DNA of 64,000 bases from Methylomicrobium lacus LW14. Lineage in GTDB: Bacteria; Pseudomonadota; Gammaproteobacteria; Methylococcales; Methylomonadaceae. Position 1 is the stretch's first letter. Each line of letters starts with the position of its first letter. This document shows, piece by piece, positions 1 through 9,029 of this stretch. The translations under genes and the position numbers were made by a program. The notes beneath the pieces are model-generated. The model saw nothing but the letters and a program-made list of their open reading frames with translations, did no database searches and was not told the origin of the DNA. The stretch is from assembly GCF_000527095.1 (NCBI RefSeq), contig NZ_AZUN01000001.1, positions 2,769,501 to 2,833,500 of the forward strand. The letters run 5' to 3'.

Positions 1-435
1 GTCGCGGCGCACCTTCATCTTTTCCTGCATCGCAAAACGGCGCAGGTCGATATAGCGGTAGCGCAGGCGCAGCTCCTCGTTGACTTCGATCTCGCTTTCG
101 ACCGGGAACGGCGGCGTTTCGGACTCGTTCAGCACGATCAGCTCACTGACCAGCACTTCGACTTCGCCGGTGCCCATGTTCGGATTGATCGTGCCTTCGG
201 GGCGTCCGCGCACGGTGCCGGCCACTTTCAGCACATATTCGCTACGCACATGCTCGGCCAGAGAGAACGCCTCACGCACATCCGGATCGAAGACCACCTG
301 TACCAGACCGGTACGGTCCCTCAAATCGATAAAAATGACCCCGCCGTGGTCACGGCGGCGATGCACCCAACCGCACAATTCAACGGTTTGCCCGGTATGT
401 TGTTTCGTTAATTCCCCGCACTTGTGCGTCCGCAT
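1..435 (-). CDS. aspS: Aspartyl-tRNA synthetase, N-terminal part (cut by window edge)
   Basis: Charges tRNA-Asp in the cytoplasm. The 145 visible codons start MRTHKCGELT and contain the OB-fold anticodon-binding domain typical of bacterial AspRS: the VELCGWVHRRRDHGG stretch, then FIDLRDRTG and the beginning of the catalytic region (RLRYRYIDLRR). The gene runs left out of the window, so the class II catalytic motifs are not seen. An FmdB-type zinc-ribbon gene lies just upstream on the same strand, a common arrangement in gammaproteobacteria. Confidence 0.95.
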   Translation of the reverse strand, partial: MRTHKCGELTKQHTGQTVELCGWVHRRRDHGGVIFIDLRDRTGLVQVVFDPDVREAFSLAEHVRSEYVLKVAGTVRGRPEGTINPNMGTGEVEVLVSELIVLNESETPPFPVESEIEVNEELRLRYRYIDLRRFAMQEKMKVRRD

Positions 436-508
436 GGTGGTGTTATTCCTGTAAATCCGAAAAAATGATCGATATTAACTGCTTGGCGTGGTTAATTCAA
501 GTCGCGGC

Positions 509-766
509 CTAATGGCTGCAACTGCCGCTGCAACTGTGCGGCTTGGACGGCTCCGAACTTTCACCGGCAACATTTTTCTTCGCGCCGCTCTTGAAATCGG
601 TTTCGTACCAGCCGCCGCCTTTCAAACGGAAACCGGCCGCCGATATTTTTTTGATCAGATCAGGCTTGCTGCACGCCGGGCAATGCACCAGCGGCTGGTC
701 GCTGAGTTTTTGTAAGGCTTCGTGCTCATGCCCGCAGGATTGACATTTATACTCATAGATTGGCAT
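509..766 (-). CDS. FmdB-family zinc-ribbon protein
   Basis: An 85-residue protein starting MPIYEYKCQSCGHEHE, the hallmark opening of the FmdB/CxxC zinc-ribbon family. Two CxxC pairs (CQSC near residue 8, CPAC near residue 31) should bind one zinc. The tail is rich in Ser and Cys/His (CSGSCSH). The family is sometimes called a putative regulator, but no biochemical function is established. It lies 73 bases upstream of aspS on the same strand and is probably cotranscribed with it. A second, more divergent member sits at 12078-12278. Confidence 0.85.
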   Translation of the reverse strand: MPIYEYKCQSCGHEHEALQKLSDQPLVHCPACSKPDLIKKISAAGFRLKGGGWYETDFKSGAKKNVAGESSEPSKPHSCSGSCSH

Positions 767-870
767 GGATGACTCCGGTAAGAAAATAATAATCGAGATA
801 GGGATGCTTGCGTTTTTTTCAAGCAGCTACGATAGAATATCAAGTTATTCTACAGAAAACGGCCTTTCAA

Positions 871-1908
871 ATGAAGAAATTAACCATCACCCGCCCCGAT
901 GACTGGCATTTGCATGTCCGCAACGGCGCGATGCTGAAAGCGGTGCTGCCGCATACCGCCCGGCAATTCGCCCGCGCGATCATCATGCCGAACCTGAAAC
1001 CGCCGGTCACGACCGTCGAGCAGGCCTTGACCTACCGCCAGGAAATCTTGCTGGCGATCCCGGAAGGGCTCGATTTTACCTCCTTGATGACCTTGTATCT
1101 GACCGGCTCGACGCAAACGGAAGAGATCCGGAAAGCCGCCGAATCCGAGCACGTGCATGCGTTCAAGCTCTATCCTGCCGGCGCCACGACCAACTCCGAC
1201 TCGGGCGTCGCGAACATCGAGGCCGCTTACCCCTTGCTTGAAGAAATGGAAAAACAAGGCATTCCGCTGTTGATCCACGGCGAGGTGACCGACGAGCACT
1301 GCGACATCTTCGATCGGGAGCGCGTTTTTCTCGAAACCCAGTTGAGCCGTATCGTCGAGCGTTTCCCGGCGCTGCGCATCGTCGTCGAGCATGTCACTAC
1401 GCGCGAGGCGGTCGATTTCGTGAAGGCCCAAGGCCCGAACATCGCCGCGACGATCACGCCGCAACACTTATTGTATAACCGCAATGCGATTCTGGCCGGC
1501 GGCATCCGCCCGCACCATTACTGCCTGCCGGTGCTGAAGCGCGAGCATCACCGCCAGGCGCTGGTGCAGGCCGCGACCAGCGGCAATCCTAAATTTTTCC
1601 TCGGCACCGACAGCGCGCCGCATCTGACCGCATTGAAAGAAAACGCCTGCGGCTGCGCCGGCTGCTTCAGCGCGCCGGTGGCGCTCGAACTTTATGCGGA
1701 GGCATTCGAAAAAGCCGATGCGCTGGACAAACTGGAAGGTTTTGCGAGTTTTTACGGCGCCGATTTTTACCGGCTGCCGAGAAACCGGGGCACGATCACG
1801 CTCGAAAAAAGGGATTGGCAGGTGCCGGCGTCTTACGCAGACGCTGAGATCGCGATAACGCCTTTGAGGGCGGGAGAAACATTGTCCTGGAAAATGGAGG
1901 CAGCGTAG
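871..1908 (+). CDS. pyrC: Dihydroorotase
   Basis: Catalyses the reversible cyclisation of N-carbamoyl-aspartate to dihydroorotate in pyrimidine synthesis. The 345-residue product has the zinc HxH of the amidohydrolase fold (DDWHLHVRNG), a lysine in the FKLYPAG motif that would be carbamylated, and later metal-site motifs (HGEVT, EHVTT, GTDSAPH). Length matches the E. coli-type monofunctional enzyme. I chose ATG 871 (MKKLTITRP) because it gives the usual family start; the frame stays open to 808 without family resemblance. It converges on the minus-strand cluster, with 6 bases between stop codons. Confidence 0.95.
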   Translation: MKKLTITRPDDWHLHVRNGAMLKAVLPHTARQFARAIIMPNLKPPVTTVEQALTYRQEILLAIPEGLDFTSLMTLYLTGSTQTEEIRKAAESEHVHAFKLYPAGATTNSDSGVANIEAAYPLLEEMEKQGIPLLIHGEVTDEHCDIFDRERVFLETQLSRIVERFPALRIVVEHVTTREAVDFVKAQGPNIAATITPQHLLYNRNAILAGGIRPHHYCLPVLKREHHRQALVQAATSGNPKFFLGTDSAPHLTALKENACGCAGCFSAPVALELYAEAFEKADALDKLEGFASFYGADFYRLPRNRGTITLEKRDWQVPASYADAEIAITPLRAGETLSWKMEAA

Positions 1909-1914
1909 CCCTAT

Positions 1915-3276
1915 TCAATCCGCGACGCCCGAAAGCCGGCTGCTCAAGGCGCCGGCCGCCATGATCATCGGCGACAACACCGGACTGAACGGCGGCGAGT
2001 AAGCCAGATCGGCATTCTCCAAATCCTGACAGGTTAATTTGCCGAGCAAGGCGGTCGCCGCAATATCGATCATCTTATCCGCCTTGCCCGGACCGATCAC
2101 CTGAGCGCCGAGCAGGCGGCCATCCCGGCGATCGGCAATCAATTTCAGATTCAGCTCCCGGCCGCCCGGATAATAACGGGCCCGATCGCCGCGCCTGAGC
2201 AACACCGAGACCGGATCAAAACCTTGCGCGCGCGCCGCCTGCTCGGACAAGCCGGTCATTGCGACATTCAGATTGAAGGCCTTGAAAATCGCGGTGCCGA
2301 ACACGCCCGGAAAATGCGCATTGCCGCCGGCCGCGTTTTCGCCCGCGACCCGTCCCTGCAAATTGGCGATATCGCCAAGCGGCACCCAGGCCGGCTGACC
2401 TGTTACCCGGTCGGTGGTCTCGGCGCAGTCACCGGCCGCATAGATTCCCGGAATGTTTGTTTCCATCCGCGCATCGACAGCAATCGCACCGGTCTTGCCG
2501 AGCGTAATGCCGGCGGCCCTCGCAAGTTCGGTATTCGGACGCACGCCGATCGCGATCACGACCAGGTCGGTCGGAATGACTTTGCCGGATTCGGTCACAA
2601 CCGCGATGACCCGGCCGTTTTCATCCTGCAATTTGCTGAGACCATCGCCGAGGATCAATTCGATATCCTGTTCGACCAACTGATCATGCACCAGTTGCGC
2701 CATCTCGGGATCAAACTTCGGGAGAACGCGCGGGAATGTCTCGACGATAGTTGTCTTGATATTCAGTTGATGAAAGGCTTCGGCGAGCTCCATGCCGATA
2801 TAGCCCGCTCCGACGATCACCGCCTTTTGCGGCCGCAGCGTATCGAAAACCGATGTGAACCGGGCCAGATCGCCGATTTTTCTGAGTGTCAGCACGCCGT
2901 CGAGATCGATGCCCGCCACCTGAGGCACGATCGGCAACGCGCCGGTGGCCACAATCAGGCGGTCGTAAGCGACGCTTTCTTCGCTTTGATCCTGTAGATT
3001 GCGCACCGTCATCCGCCGCTTTGCCGCATCCAAAGCGACGACACGGCGGCCGGTGTGAACCTGAATGCCGTCTTTGGCGAATTCTTCCGGCTTCCTGATC
3101 ACCAGTTTATTTTGATCCGTAATCGTACCGCCAATCACATACGGAAGCCCGCAAGCCGAATAGGCCACTTCGGCCTCGTCCTGAAAAACGATGATTTCCA
3201 GATCGGCGTTCACCCGCTTGGCTTTGGCCGCCGCCTTGGCCCCGGCCGCCACGCCGCCTATGATAACGATGCGCAT
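1915..3276 (-). CDS. Pyridine nucleotide-disulfide oxidoreductase, CoA-disulfide reductase type
   Basis: A 453-residue flavoprotein. The N-terminal FAD-binding motif is VIIGGVAAGAKAA, a second dinucleotide motif (VGAGYIGMELAEA) should bind NAD(P)H, and the late FAD motif is GIYAAGDCAE. The redox centre is a single cysteine, Cys42 in AYSACGLPY, as in CoA-disulfide reductase, NADH oxidase and persulfide reductase. The CxxxxC pair of 2-ketopropyl-CoM carboxylase is absent. It is the last gene of the twelve-gene minus-strand cluster. By context I infer that it performs the reductive step that frees coenzyme M, or reduces a CoM disulfide. The family call is secure; the substrate is inference. Confidence 0.85.
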   Translation of the reverse strand: MRIVIIGGVAAGAKAAAKAKRVNADLEIIVFQDEAEVAYSACGLPYVIGGTITDQNKLVIRKPEEFAKDGIQVHTGRRVVALDAAKRRMTVRNLQDQSEESVAYDRLIVATGALPIVPQVAGIDLDGVLTLRKIGDLARFTSVFDTLRPQKAVIVGAGYIGMELAEAFHQLNIKTTIVETFPRVLPKFDPEMAQLVHDQLVEQDIELILGDGLSKLQDENGRVIAVVTESGKVIPTDLVVIAIGVRPNTELARAAGITLGKTGAIAVDARMETNIPGIYAAGDCAETTDRVTGQPAWVPLGDIANLQGRVAGENAAGGNAHFPGVFGTAIFKAFNLNVAMTGLSEQAARAQGFDPVSVLLRRGDRARYYPGGRELNLKLIADRRDGRLLGAQVIGPGKADKMIDIAATALLGKLTCQDLENADLAYSPPFSPVLSPMIMAAGALSSRLSGVAD

Positions 3277-3294
3277 GTCATTCCCCTTTTCTGA

Positions 3295-4347
3295 TTAAAT
3301 GACCCGTGGATGAATGCCCAGCCATTCGCCCTGCCCGGCAAAAAATGCCGGCTCGCCGCCGCTGTGCAAAAAAATCACGTTTCCGCATTCATCAAACAAG
3401 CCGGCGGTCAACCCTTCCAGATAGCCGGCCATTGCCTTGCCGGTATAAACCGGATCGAGCAAAAGGCCCTCGGAGCGGGCCACGAGCTTGATCGCGTTCG
3501 CGCCTTCGGGGCTCGGAATGCCATAGCCCGGCCCGATGAAGCCGCCCTGCACCGGCGCATCCTTGGCCGAGAAGCCAAATTCAGAGCCCAACCATAGCGC
3601 CGCTTGATTGGCCAGACGAGCGATCTGCACGCTGGCCTCCGCTGGATCGCGGCTGACGCTGTAGCCGATGATTCGCCAATTTAGATTCAGCAACTTCGTT
3701 CCGAGCAGCCAACCCGCATAGGTACCGCCGGAGCCGACCGCGATCACGATCGCATCCGGACTGATTGCGAGTTCCAGGCATTGGCGGTACGCCTCGCACA
3801 CGGCCAATACGTGACCCAAAACGCCCATCATACAGGCGCCTCCGCGGGGAATCGGATAAGGGCATTTGCCGCTTCTGCGCATTTGGTCCGCGAGGGTTTC
3901 GATCGCGGCATCCACGCTTGCTCTGTCATCGTTCTGCGTGAAATGAACCTGCGCATCCAGCATCGTGGTGACGCGATAATTGCCGTCGATGTTCAGCGGC
4001 GGCTTACCCCAATAAACAGCGATGCAGTCGAGCCCTGCGAATGCTGCCACGAAGGCGGTCGCACGCACGTGATTGGACTGCACGCCGGCGCCGGTGATCA
4101 AGGTATCGGCTTCAACCTGTAGGGCATCGGCCAGCATCACTTCCAGGCCTCTAATTTTATTGCCGCCCAACCCAAAGCCGATCAAATCGTCGCGCTTGAC
4201 CCAAAGTTTCGGACCGGGCTGCATCGCGGATAAGCGGTTGAAGGACTGCAAAGGCGTAGGATAGACCGCCAGTCTCTGGCGCGGGATTTTCTTTTCGATG
4301 TCGCAGGCCACATCGAGACGCCCTGCGGCAGTCATTGGAAGCATCAT
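3295..4347 (-). CDS. PLP-dependent D-cysteine desulfhydrase / ACC deaminase-family enzyme, probable coenzyme M thiolation step
   Basis: A fold-type II PLP enzyme of about 350 residues. Visible motifs are WVKRDDLIGFGLGGNKIR, where the Lys of GGNK would bind PLP, VQSNH, and a phosphate-binding glycine loop (AVGSGGTYAG). These fit the D-cysteine desulfhydrase/ACC deaminase family. The start ATG at 4347 overlaps the upstream lyase stop as ATGA, so translation is probably coupled; the frame stays open to 4404 inside that lyase. A PLP enzyme of this family performs sulfur transfer in bacterial coenzyme M synthesis (Xanthobacter), and the neighbours here are the other enzymes of that route. Alternative: ordinary D-cysteine or ACC breakdown. 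Confidence 0.82.
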   Translation of the reverse strand: MMLPMTAAGRLDVACDIEKKIPRQRLAVYPTPLQSFNRLSAMQPGPKLWVKRDDLIGFGLGGNKIRGLEVMLADALQVEADTLITGAGVQSNHVRATAFVAAFAGLDCIAVYWGKPPLNIDGNYRVTTMLDAQVHFTQNDDRASVDAAIETLADQMRRSGKCPYPIPRGGACMMGVLGHVLAVCEAYRQCLELAISPDAIVIAVGSGGTYAGWLLGTKLLNLNWRIIGYSVSRDPAEASVQIARLANQAALWLGSEFGFSAKDAPVQGGFIGPGYGIPSPEGANAIKLVARSEGLLLDPVYTGKAMAGYLEGLTAGLFDECGNVIFLHSGGEPAFFAGQGEWLGIHPRVI

Positions 4348-5723
4348 GATGACGGCCCCGGCAAACGGATTGAATTGACCACCCGCTCGACCATCTCCGC
4401 ACAATGTCCGGTACAGGCGCCGAGATCGAACAGCGCATCGATCTCGGCGCCTGTCAGCAGTCCAGCAATGGCCTGGTCATTATGCAATGCCTGCTGCAGA
4501 TGCAGCCCTTGTTCATAAGCGCGCATGGCGATTTCGTAAACCGCTCGGTGCGCGCTTTGCTTGCCGATCTTTTTCGCCAACGCCAGCATCACCTGTTCGC
4601 TGTAAATAAGGCCTCGACTGGCGCCGATATTCGCCAGCATGCGCTGCTCGTGCACCTCGAGTTCATTCAAGAGAGTCTTCAACAAGTCCAGCGCCTTGCC
4701 GGCCGCCAGCGTGGCGTCCGGAACGATCGTCCACTCGCCCTTCCAGGCGCGGCCGTCGCGCTCATGACTGTGCACCAGATTTTCGGCCATATGCGCGGCA
4801 TGGTGCCGAACGACTCTGGAGAGTGTGCCGAGATGTTCCGAAATTTCCGGGTTGCGTTTTTGCGGCATCGTGATGCTGCCGACCGCGCCCTCGGTAAAAC
4901 CTTCGCTGAGTTCGCCGATTTCGGGCCGCTGCAACTGCACGATTTCCTGACCGATGCGATCGCCGGTCGCGGTGATCAGCGCCAGCGTATTCAGCCATTC
5001 GGCAAGACGGTCGCGGCTGCTGGTCCAGGAGATCGTGGGGGACTGCAAGCCGAGGCGTTGCAGAAACGCTTGCTGCAACGCCAGCGCTGCCGGTCCTAAT
5101 GACGACAGGCTGCCGACGCCGCCGGCCAATTGGCCGACGCAGAGCCTCGGGCCGAGCTCGATCAGGCGGCGGCGGTGACGGTCCATTTCGTCCAGCCAGC
5201 AGGCGGCCTTGAAACCGAAGGTAATCGGAAGACCCGGCTGCCCATGCGTTCTGCCGCACATAGGCGTATCGCGATGCCGGTCGGCGAGAGCGAGCAAACA
5301 ATGCTCGATCTCGCCGATCTCCTTGATAAAAAGTTGCCGGACCTGTATCAAGGTCCGCATCGTCTGGGTATCGGTGATATCCTGCACGGTCACGCCATAG
5401 CAGATCCATTCGCCGCCTAAGGACCCGAGCCGCGCCTTCAATGCGTTGATGATGCCGAGCAGCGAGTGATTCGTCTTCGCGAAACCTTCGCCGGCCTCAC
5501 GCAGGAAAGCCTCGTCGATCTCGATATGCTCATGACCTGCTTCAATCTCCCTGGCGGCTTCGGCCGGAATCAGACCGTAATCAGCCTGCACGGCCGCCAA
5601 TGCCGACATGATTTCGAGCCAGCCCTTGATTTTATTCTGTTCGGCGAATAACGCACGCATCGGCGGCGTGCTCCAGGCCGAGCCGTAAATCGTTGAATCG
5701 CTGATATGTACCGAATCGATCAT
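4344..5723 (-). CDS. Aspartase/fumarase-superfamily lyase (adenylosuccinate lyase-like), probable coenzyme M pathway
   Basis: A 459-residue enzyme with the superfamily signature GSITMPQKRNP near residues 282-292 and the conserved GRTHGQPGLPITFG segment near 157-170. It most resembles the adenylosuccinate lyase / carboxymuconate cycloisomerase branch. It overlaps its neighbours by four bases on each side, placing it inside one translationally coupled unit. Two superfamily members occur together in the bacterial coenzyme M operon of Xanthobacter, where one eliminates phosphate from phosphosulfolactate and the pathway then decarboxylates sulfoacrylate. Which of the two lyases here does which step cannot be read from the sequence. 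A purine-synthesis role is unlikely in this context. Confidence 0.85.
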   Translation of the reverse strand: MIDSVHISDSTIYGSAWSTPPMRALFAEQNKIKGWLEIMSALAAVQADYGLIPAEAAREIEAGHEHIEIDEAFLREAGEGFAKTNHSLLGIINALKARLGSLGGEWICYGVTVQDITDTQTMRTLIQVRQLFIKEIGEIEHCLLALADRHRDTPMCGRTHGQPGLPITFGFKAACWLDEMDRHRRRLIELGPRLCVGQLAGGVGSLSSLGPAALALQQAFLQRLGLQSPTISWTSSRDRLAEWLNTLALITATGDRIGQEIVQLQRPEIGELSEGFTEGAVGSITMPQKRNPEISEHLGTLSRVVRHHAAHMAENLVHSHERDGRAWKGEWTIVPDATLAAGKALDLLKTLLNELEVHEQRMLANIGASRGLIYSEQVMLALAKKIGKQSAHRAVYEIAMRAYEQGLHLQQALHNDQAIAGLLTGAEIDALFDLGACTGHCAEMVERVVNSIRLPGPSS

Positions 5724-7234
5724 CTTGTCGCCAACGCCTCAGCGAGCCTCAGCAGTTCCTCTTCCTTGTCTTCAAGGTAGGTGCGAAGAATCAGGGCTTG
5801 CTCCCGATAACGGGTGAACTGCGCCGAACAGGCATTCAGCATGGCCTCCATGCTGGACATTGAAGTGCCGCCGGCCTCCTGTCGGGATTCAATCGCATGC
5901 AAGAGATCGAGCGCTTTTTCGAGTTGCGCGCGAGACAATTCAATGCGCCGTCCCAGTCGCTGCTCGCAGGCGGCGATAATGATTTCGGGAGACAGTACGC
6001 TGACACTGTATTGCTGAAACTCGCCGGCGAGGAATCCAACCAGTTGATGCGCCGCACGAAAATCGAGACCGCATTCGAGCACCAGCGTTTCGGCAAGATC
6101 GGTCGCGAGCGTCCAACCGGACTCGATAAGTTGCCTGCCTCTGTCGGCTTTGAACCTCAAATGTTCGAGCACCTCGGCCATCAGTTCGCTCACCTCAGTC
6201 GCCTGCCGCACCGCTTCGGGCAGTTCGCCATATATCAACAAGCGGTTATCCGGCTGACCGCTCGGCGTTCTGGAACTTGCGGTCACGGTCGCACTAAGAC
6301 CGATCATCTTGTTCGCGAAGGCCCTGACATGCGTCAACGCGAATGGGTTTTTTTTCTGCGGCATGATTTTGCTCGCGCGCGCATGGCGGTCGTCAAGTTC
6401 GATCAATCCGAACTCCTGCGTGCTGAAAATCTGCAGGTCTTCGGCCAGGCGGCTCAACGTGATGCTGCCGGTATTGAGTATCGAGACGCAGTTGATGCAC
6501 ACATCGGCCTGCCACATCGCGTCGCGGGCATGCTCGATCACGCCGGCAAAACCGAGGAGTTGCGCCGCTTGCTGCCGGCCTTGCGGGATCTGCGAACCGT
6601 TGGTGCTGCCACAGCCGATCGGACTACAGTTCAGTTGCTTGAACAGCAGATCAAGCCGTTCCAGGTCCCGGATCAAGGGATAGGCAAAGCTCAGCAGATA
6701 ATGTCCGAGCGTAGTCGGCTGCGCCGCTTGCAGATAGGTATAGTCCGGCATGATCGAAAGCCGGTGGATGGCTGCCTGTTCGACCATCATAGAACCCAGC
6801 CCGGCCAGAGCGAGTTCAAAGTCCAGCAAGGCCTTGCGCATCACGATCACAAACGCGGTCGTGATCGCTTCGCGGCGGGCGCGTCCTGCACCGAGCCAGC
6901 CGACCGCGCCGGTGCGTTCGGTCAGCCAGGCCTCGCGGTTGGTATAGAGGTCGCCGCACTCGGGGCTAAGCACAAAATCGTCCGGTTTCTGTTGCAGTTC
7001 CAGCAATGCCGCCAGCAATGCACGCCCCTCGGCTTCCGGAATCGGCTGTAATTCGAGAGCAACCAGGGTCTGTGCGATATCGGTCATACCCAGCGCATCA
7101 AACAGATGCTGTTGATGAGCGAGTTCCGAGGCAAACACCGAATTAACCAATAAATCGGAAGGTGGGCTCTTCAAGCGGGCGCCGATTTCGAGCACGTGTT
7201 GCTGGAGTGATTCCGCCGGATGCAGGGCTGTCAT
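5720..7234 (-). CDS. Aspartase/fumarase-superfamily lyase (argininosuccinate lyase-like), probable coenzyme M pathway
   Basis: A 504-residue protein of the argininosuccinate lyase branch. The signature reads KIMPQKKNP near residues 289-297, and a GCGSTNGSQIP stretch is near 208-218. True argininosuccinate lyase is about 460 residues; this protein has extra sequence and sits far from any arginine gene. Its stop overlaps the start of the second lyase (ATGA type), and a ComA-family gene lies 29 bases upstream. By analogy with the Xanthobacter coenzyme M operon, which pairs a fumarase-like and an argininosuccinate-lyase-like protein, I infer a role in turning phosphosulfolactate into the sulfonate acceptor for thiolation. 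Confidence 0.82.
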   Translation of the reverse strand: MTALHPAESLQQHVLEIGARLKSPPSDLLVNSVFASELAHQQHLFDALGMTDIAQTLVALELQPIPEAEGRALLAALLELQQKPDDFVLSPECGDLYTNREAWLTERTGAVGWLGAGRARREAITTAFVIVMRKALLDFELALAGLGSMMVEQAAIHRLSIMPDYTYLQAAQPTTLGHYLLSFAYPLIRDLERLDLLFKQLNCSPIGCGSTNGSQIPQGRQQAAQLLGFAGVIEHARDAMWQADVCINCVSILNTGSITLSRLAEDLQIFSTQEFGLIELDDRHARASKIMPQKKNPFALTHVRAFANKMIGLSATVTASSRTPSGQPDNRLLIYGELPEAVRQATEVSELMAEVLEHLRFKADRGRQLIESGWTLATDLAETLVLECGLDFRAAHQLVGFLAGEFQQYSVSVLSPEIIIAACEQRLGRRIELSRAQLEKALDLLHAIESRQEAGGTSMSSMEAMLNACSAQFTRYREQALILRTYLEDKEEELLRLAEALATR

Positions 7235-7263
7235 GCTGATCTCAACTTTAACAAGATGGATAA

Positions 7264-8070
7264 CTACGGTTTGTCTTGCTCTACCGCATTCGGATCCCAG
7301 AAGCCGGTGCGCAACAGCTTTTCGGAAACCCGATTCAACGTATCGAAGCGCAGGCCGTTGCGCAGCGCCTCGACCGCAAGTATCTGATCCGGACTGATAT
7401 TGCCGAGGCCGACATTCACGCCGAATTTTTCGATGAAATAGACCTGCTGCGCCTTCAGCGGCGCCTCCCAGATCAACGCGTCGATTCTGGAACCGAGCAA
7501 TTCGACGAGCCTTTCGACCTCGAAACCCTCGACATTGCCCGCGTCATCAAAAACGCCGACGCCCTGGCCGCACTCCCTGCCTTCGAGAATCACCCAGGCC
7601 GCCCCCCACTCCAGGTCCTGCAATATCTCGTCCGCGAGTTGATCGACGGTCGGCTGCCGTTTCGGATCTTTTTTGCCGACTTCGGTGATAGGGATCAGAC
7701 CCGTATTCAACGCGCACTCGATGATGCGCCGCCGTCTGAAGCGCGGAATCGGCAGGGTGCCGTCCGAAATTTCGACCGCCTGAAAACCGAGTTCCTTCGC
7801 ATGCGTCATGTAGACCCGGCAATGCATCTTCAGCATCGCAACTTCAAGCAGGGTCCCGCCCGGAAAAGTCAGGATATTGTGCTCGGCCAACAGGCGTAAT
7901 TTTTCCTGCAATCGGGTTTTCTCGACGAAAACCGAGGTGCCGAACGCGAACTTCCAATGATCGATATACGCTTCCGACATCTCCAAAATGCTCTGCGTTT
8001 CGAAGAGCCCCTTGCCGACATCCATTACCATCGTACAACCGGTTTTGCGCGGCTTCGCGCACGCCGGCAA
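7264..8070 (-). CDS. comA: Phosphosulfolactate synthase (ComA family), N-terminus uncertain
   Basis: Adds sulfite to phosphoenolpyruvate to give phosphosulfolactate, the first step of coenzyme M synthesis. Family motifs run the full length: TMVMDVGKG, FAFGTSVF, FPGGTLLEVA, AVEISDGT, ITEVGKK, VILEGRECGQG and a late FGVNVGLGNIS. The 268-residue frame can only begin at a TTG (8070), which leaves a short start before the conserved KPRKTG. An ATG at 8098, which overlaps the upstream stop, begins MSELAWEH in another frame. Joining the two near 8071 would give a normal-looking N-terminus, so a one-base indel is possible. Distant homologues include non-CoM proteins, but the neighbours favour the CoM role. 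Confidence 0.85.
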   Translation of the reverse strand: MPACAKPRKTGCTMVMDVGKGLFETQSILEMSEAYIDHWKFAFGTSVFVEKTRLQEKLRLLAEHNILTFPGGTLLEVAMLKMHCRVYMTHAKELGFQAVEISDGTLPIPRFRRRRIIECALNTGLIPITEVGKKDPKRQPTVDQLADEILQDLEWGAAWVILEGRECGQGVGVFDDAGNVEGFEVERLVELLGSRIDALIWEAPLKAQQVYFIEKFGVNVGLGNISPDQILAVEALRNGLRFDTLNRVSEKLLRTGFWDPNAVEQDKP

Positions 8071-8090
8071 TGATATGTTCCCAGGCCAGC

Positions 8091-9020
8091 TCAGACATAG
8101 GCCAAATCTCTTGTTAATCGATGCAAGGCTCTTTCGATCATCGGCAGATCGGCACCCCAGGGAACGATCACTCGATTGCCTTCCTGTTCAATATCGTATT
8201 CGAGCAAACAACATTTCAGTAGCGTAGGGCATCGATCTGGCGTTGTCAGCATGCGCGGGCACATCTCGACGCGCGGCGGCTCGTCGCCGTAGTAATGCCG
8301 GTGAAATTGCAGGCTGCGCTCACAGCCGAGCAAGGTCCAGTTTTCGCGCTCTTTCGGCCGCTCGTCCAAAAAATACACCGGCGCGCCAAGGTCGTTCAAT
8401 CCGCCCGAACGGCAGGGTACCAGATACGCTTCCGGGGTTACGGTAGCGGCCAGATCGCGCAAATCGATGATGACCGGTTCCAATAATATCGGCGGCAGGT
8501 CCGCATAGCTCAAGACGTGTTCCGCCATGTGCAATAATTTGGGCGGATTGGGTGGAACCACCTCGACGACGCGCAGGCGTAGCGGATTCGGATGATGAAT
8601 GATATTGATATGATCAAACATGCCGATCACGATCGCGGTTTGATCCGGACTCACGCCATGCTTCACGGCGGCCTGAGCCAACGCCGAACGGTTGGCGGGA
8701 TCGGTATTGGGGGCTTCGATCAAAATACAGTCGTGGGGCAGACCGAGAACTTCAACCTTCTCGACCCGCGAAAACAGGCTATCCGATCCAGCGCGCTGCA
8801 CTGCCGCAACCGCATACTGTCGATCAGGGCCATGCAATATCACGATATTGGTCCGCCGATAAACCTCCCGGCTTAACAGGTAATCCTGGATGACTTCCGC
8901 CGTCATCGCACCGTGATACGGCTGAAAACTGACGCAGCGGTAGGGCAACGGCAACGGCACGAAGTTTTCCCGCTGCTTTAATTGTCCGATTTCAAGAATG
9001 CCGCCGTTCTCGTTTGCCAT
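8091..9020 (-). CDS. Unrecognised cysteine-containing protein in the coenzyme M cluster
   Basis: About 309 residues, soluble, with no signal peptide or membrane segment. I do not recognise the family. Seven cysteines are visible, six of them in the C-terminal third (VPCRSGG, LLGCERS, EMCPRM, DRCPTLLKCCLLEYD), a spacing that could bind a metal or act in thiol chemistry. The N-terminal two thirds look alpha/beta (IVILHGPDRQY, TAIVIGMFDHINIIHHP). The chosen ATG at 9020 follows a good AGGTGGG ribosome site; a GTG at 9029 is the alternative. It starts ten bases after the CoA-transferase beta stop and overlaps the comA region, so it belongs to the same unit. It is a candidate for the step that releases coenzyme M from a carrier product. 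Confidence 0.7.
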   Translation of the reverse strand: MANENGGILEIGQLKQRENFVPLPLPYRCVSFQPYHGAMTAEVIQDYLLSREVYRRTNIVILHGPDRQYAVAAVQRAGSDSLFSRVEKVEVLGLPHDCILIEAPNTDPANRSALAQAAVKHGVSPDQTAIVIGMFDHINIIHHPNPLRLRVVEVVPPNPPKLLHMAEHVLSYADLPPILLEPVIIDLRDLAATVTPEAYLVPCRSGGLNDLGAPVYFLDERPKERENWTLLGCERSLQFHRHYYGDEPPRVEMCPRMLTTPDRCPTLLKCCLLEYDIEQEGNRVIVPWGADLPMIERALHRLTRDLAYV

Positions 9021-9029
9021 CCATCCCAC

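Noticed and set aside
5897..7051. Long plus-strand frame opposite the second lyase
   Set aside because: Antisense shadow of the argininosuccinate-lyase-like gene; no family resemblance and no ribosome site.
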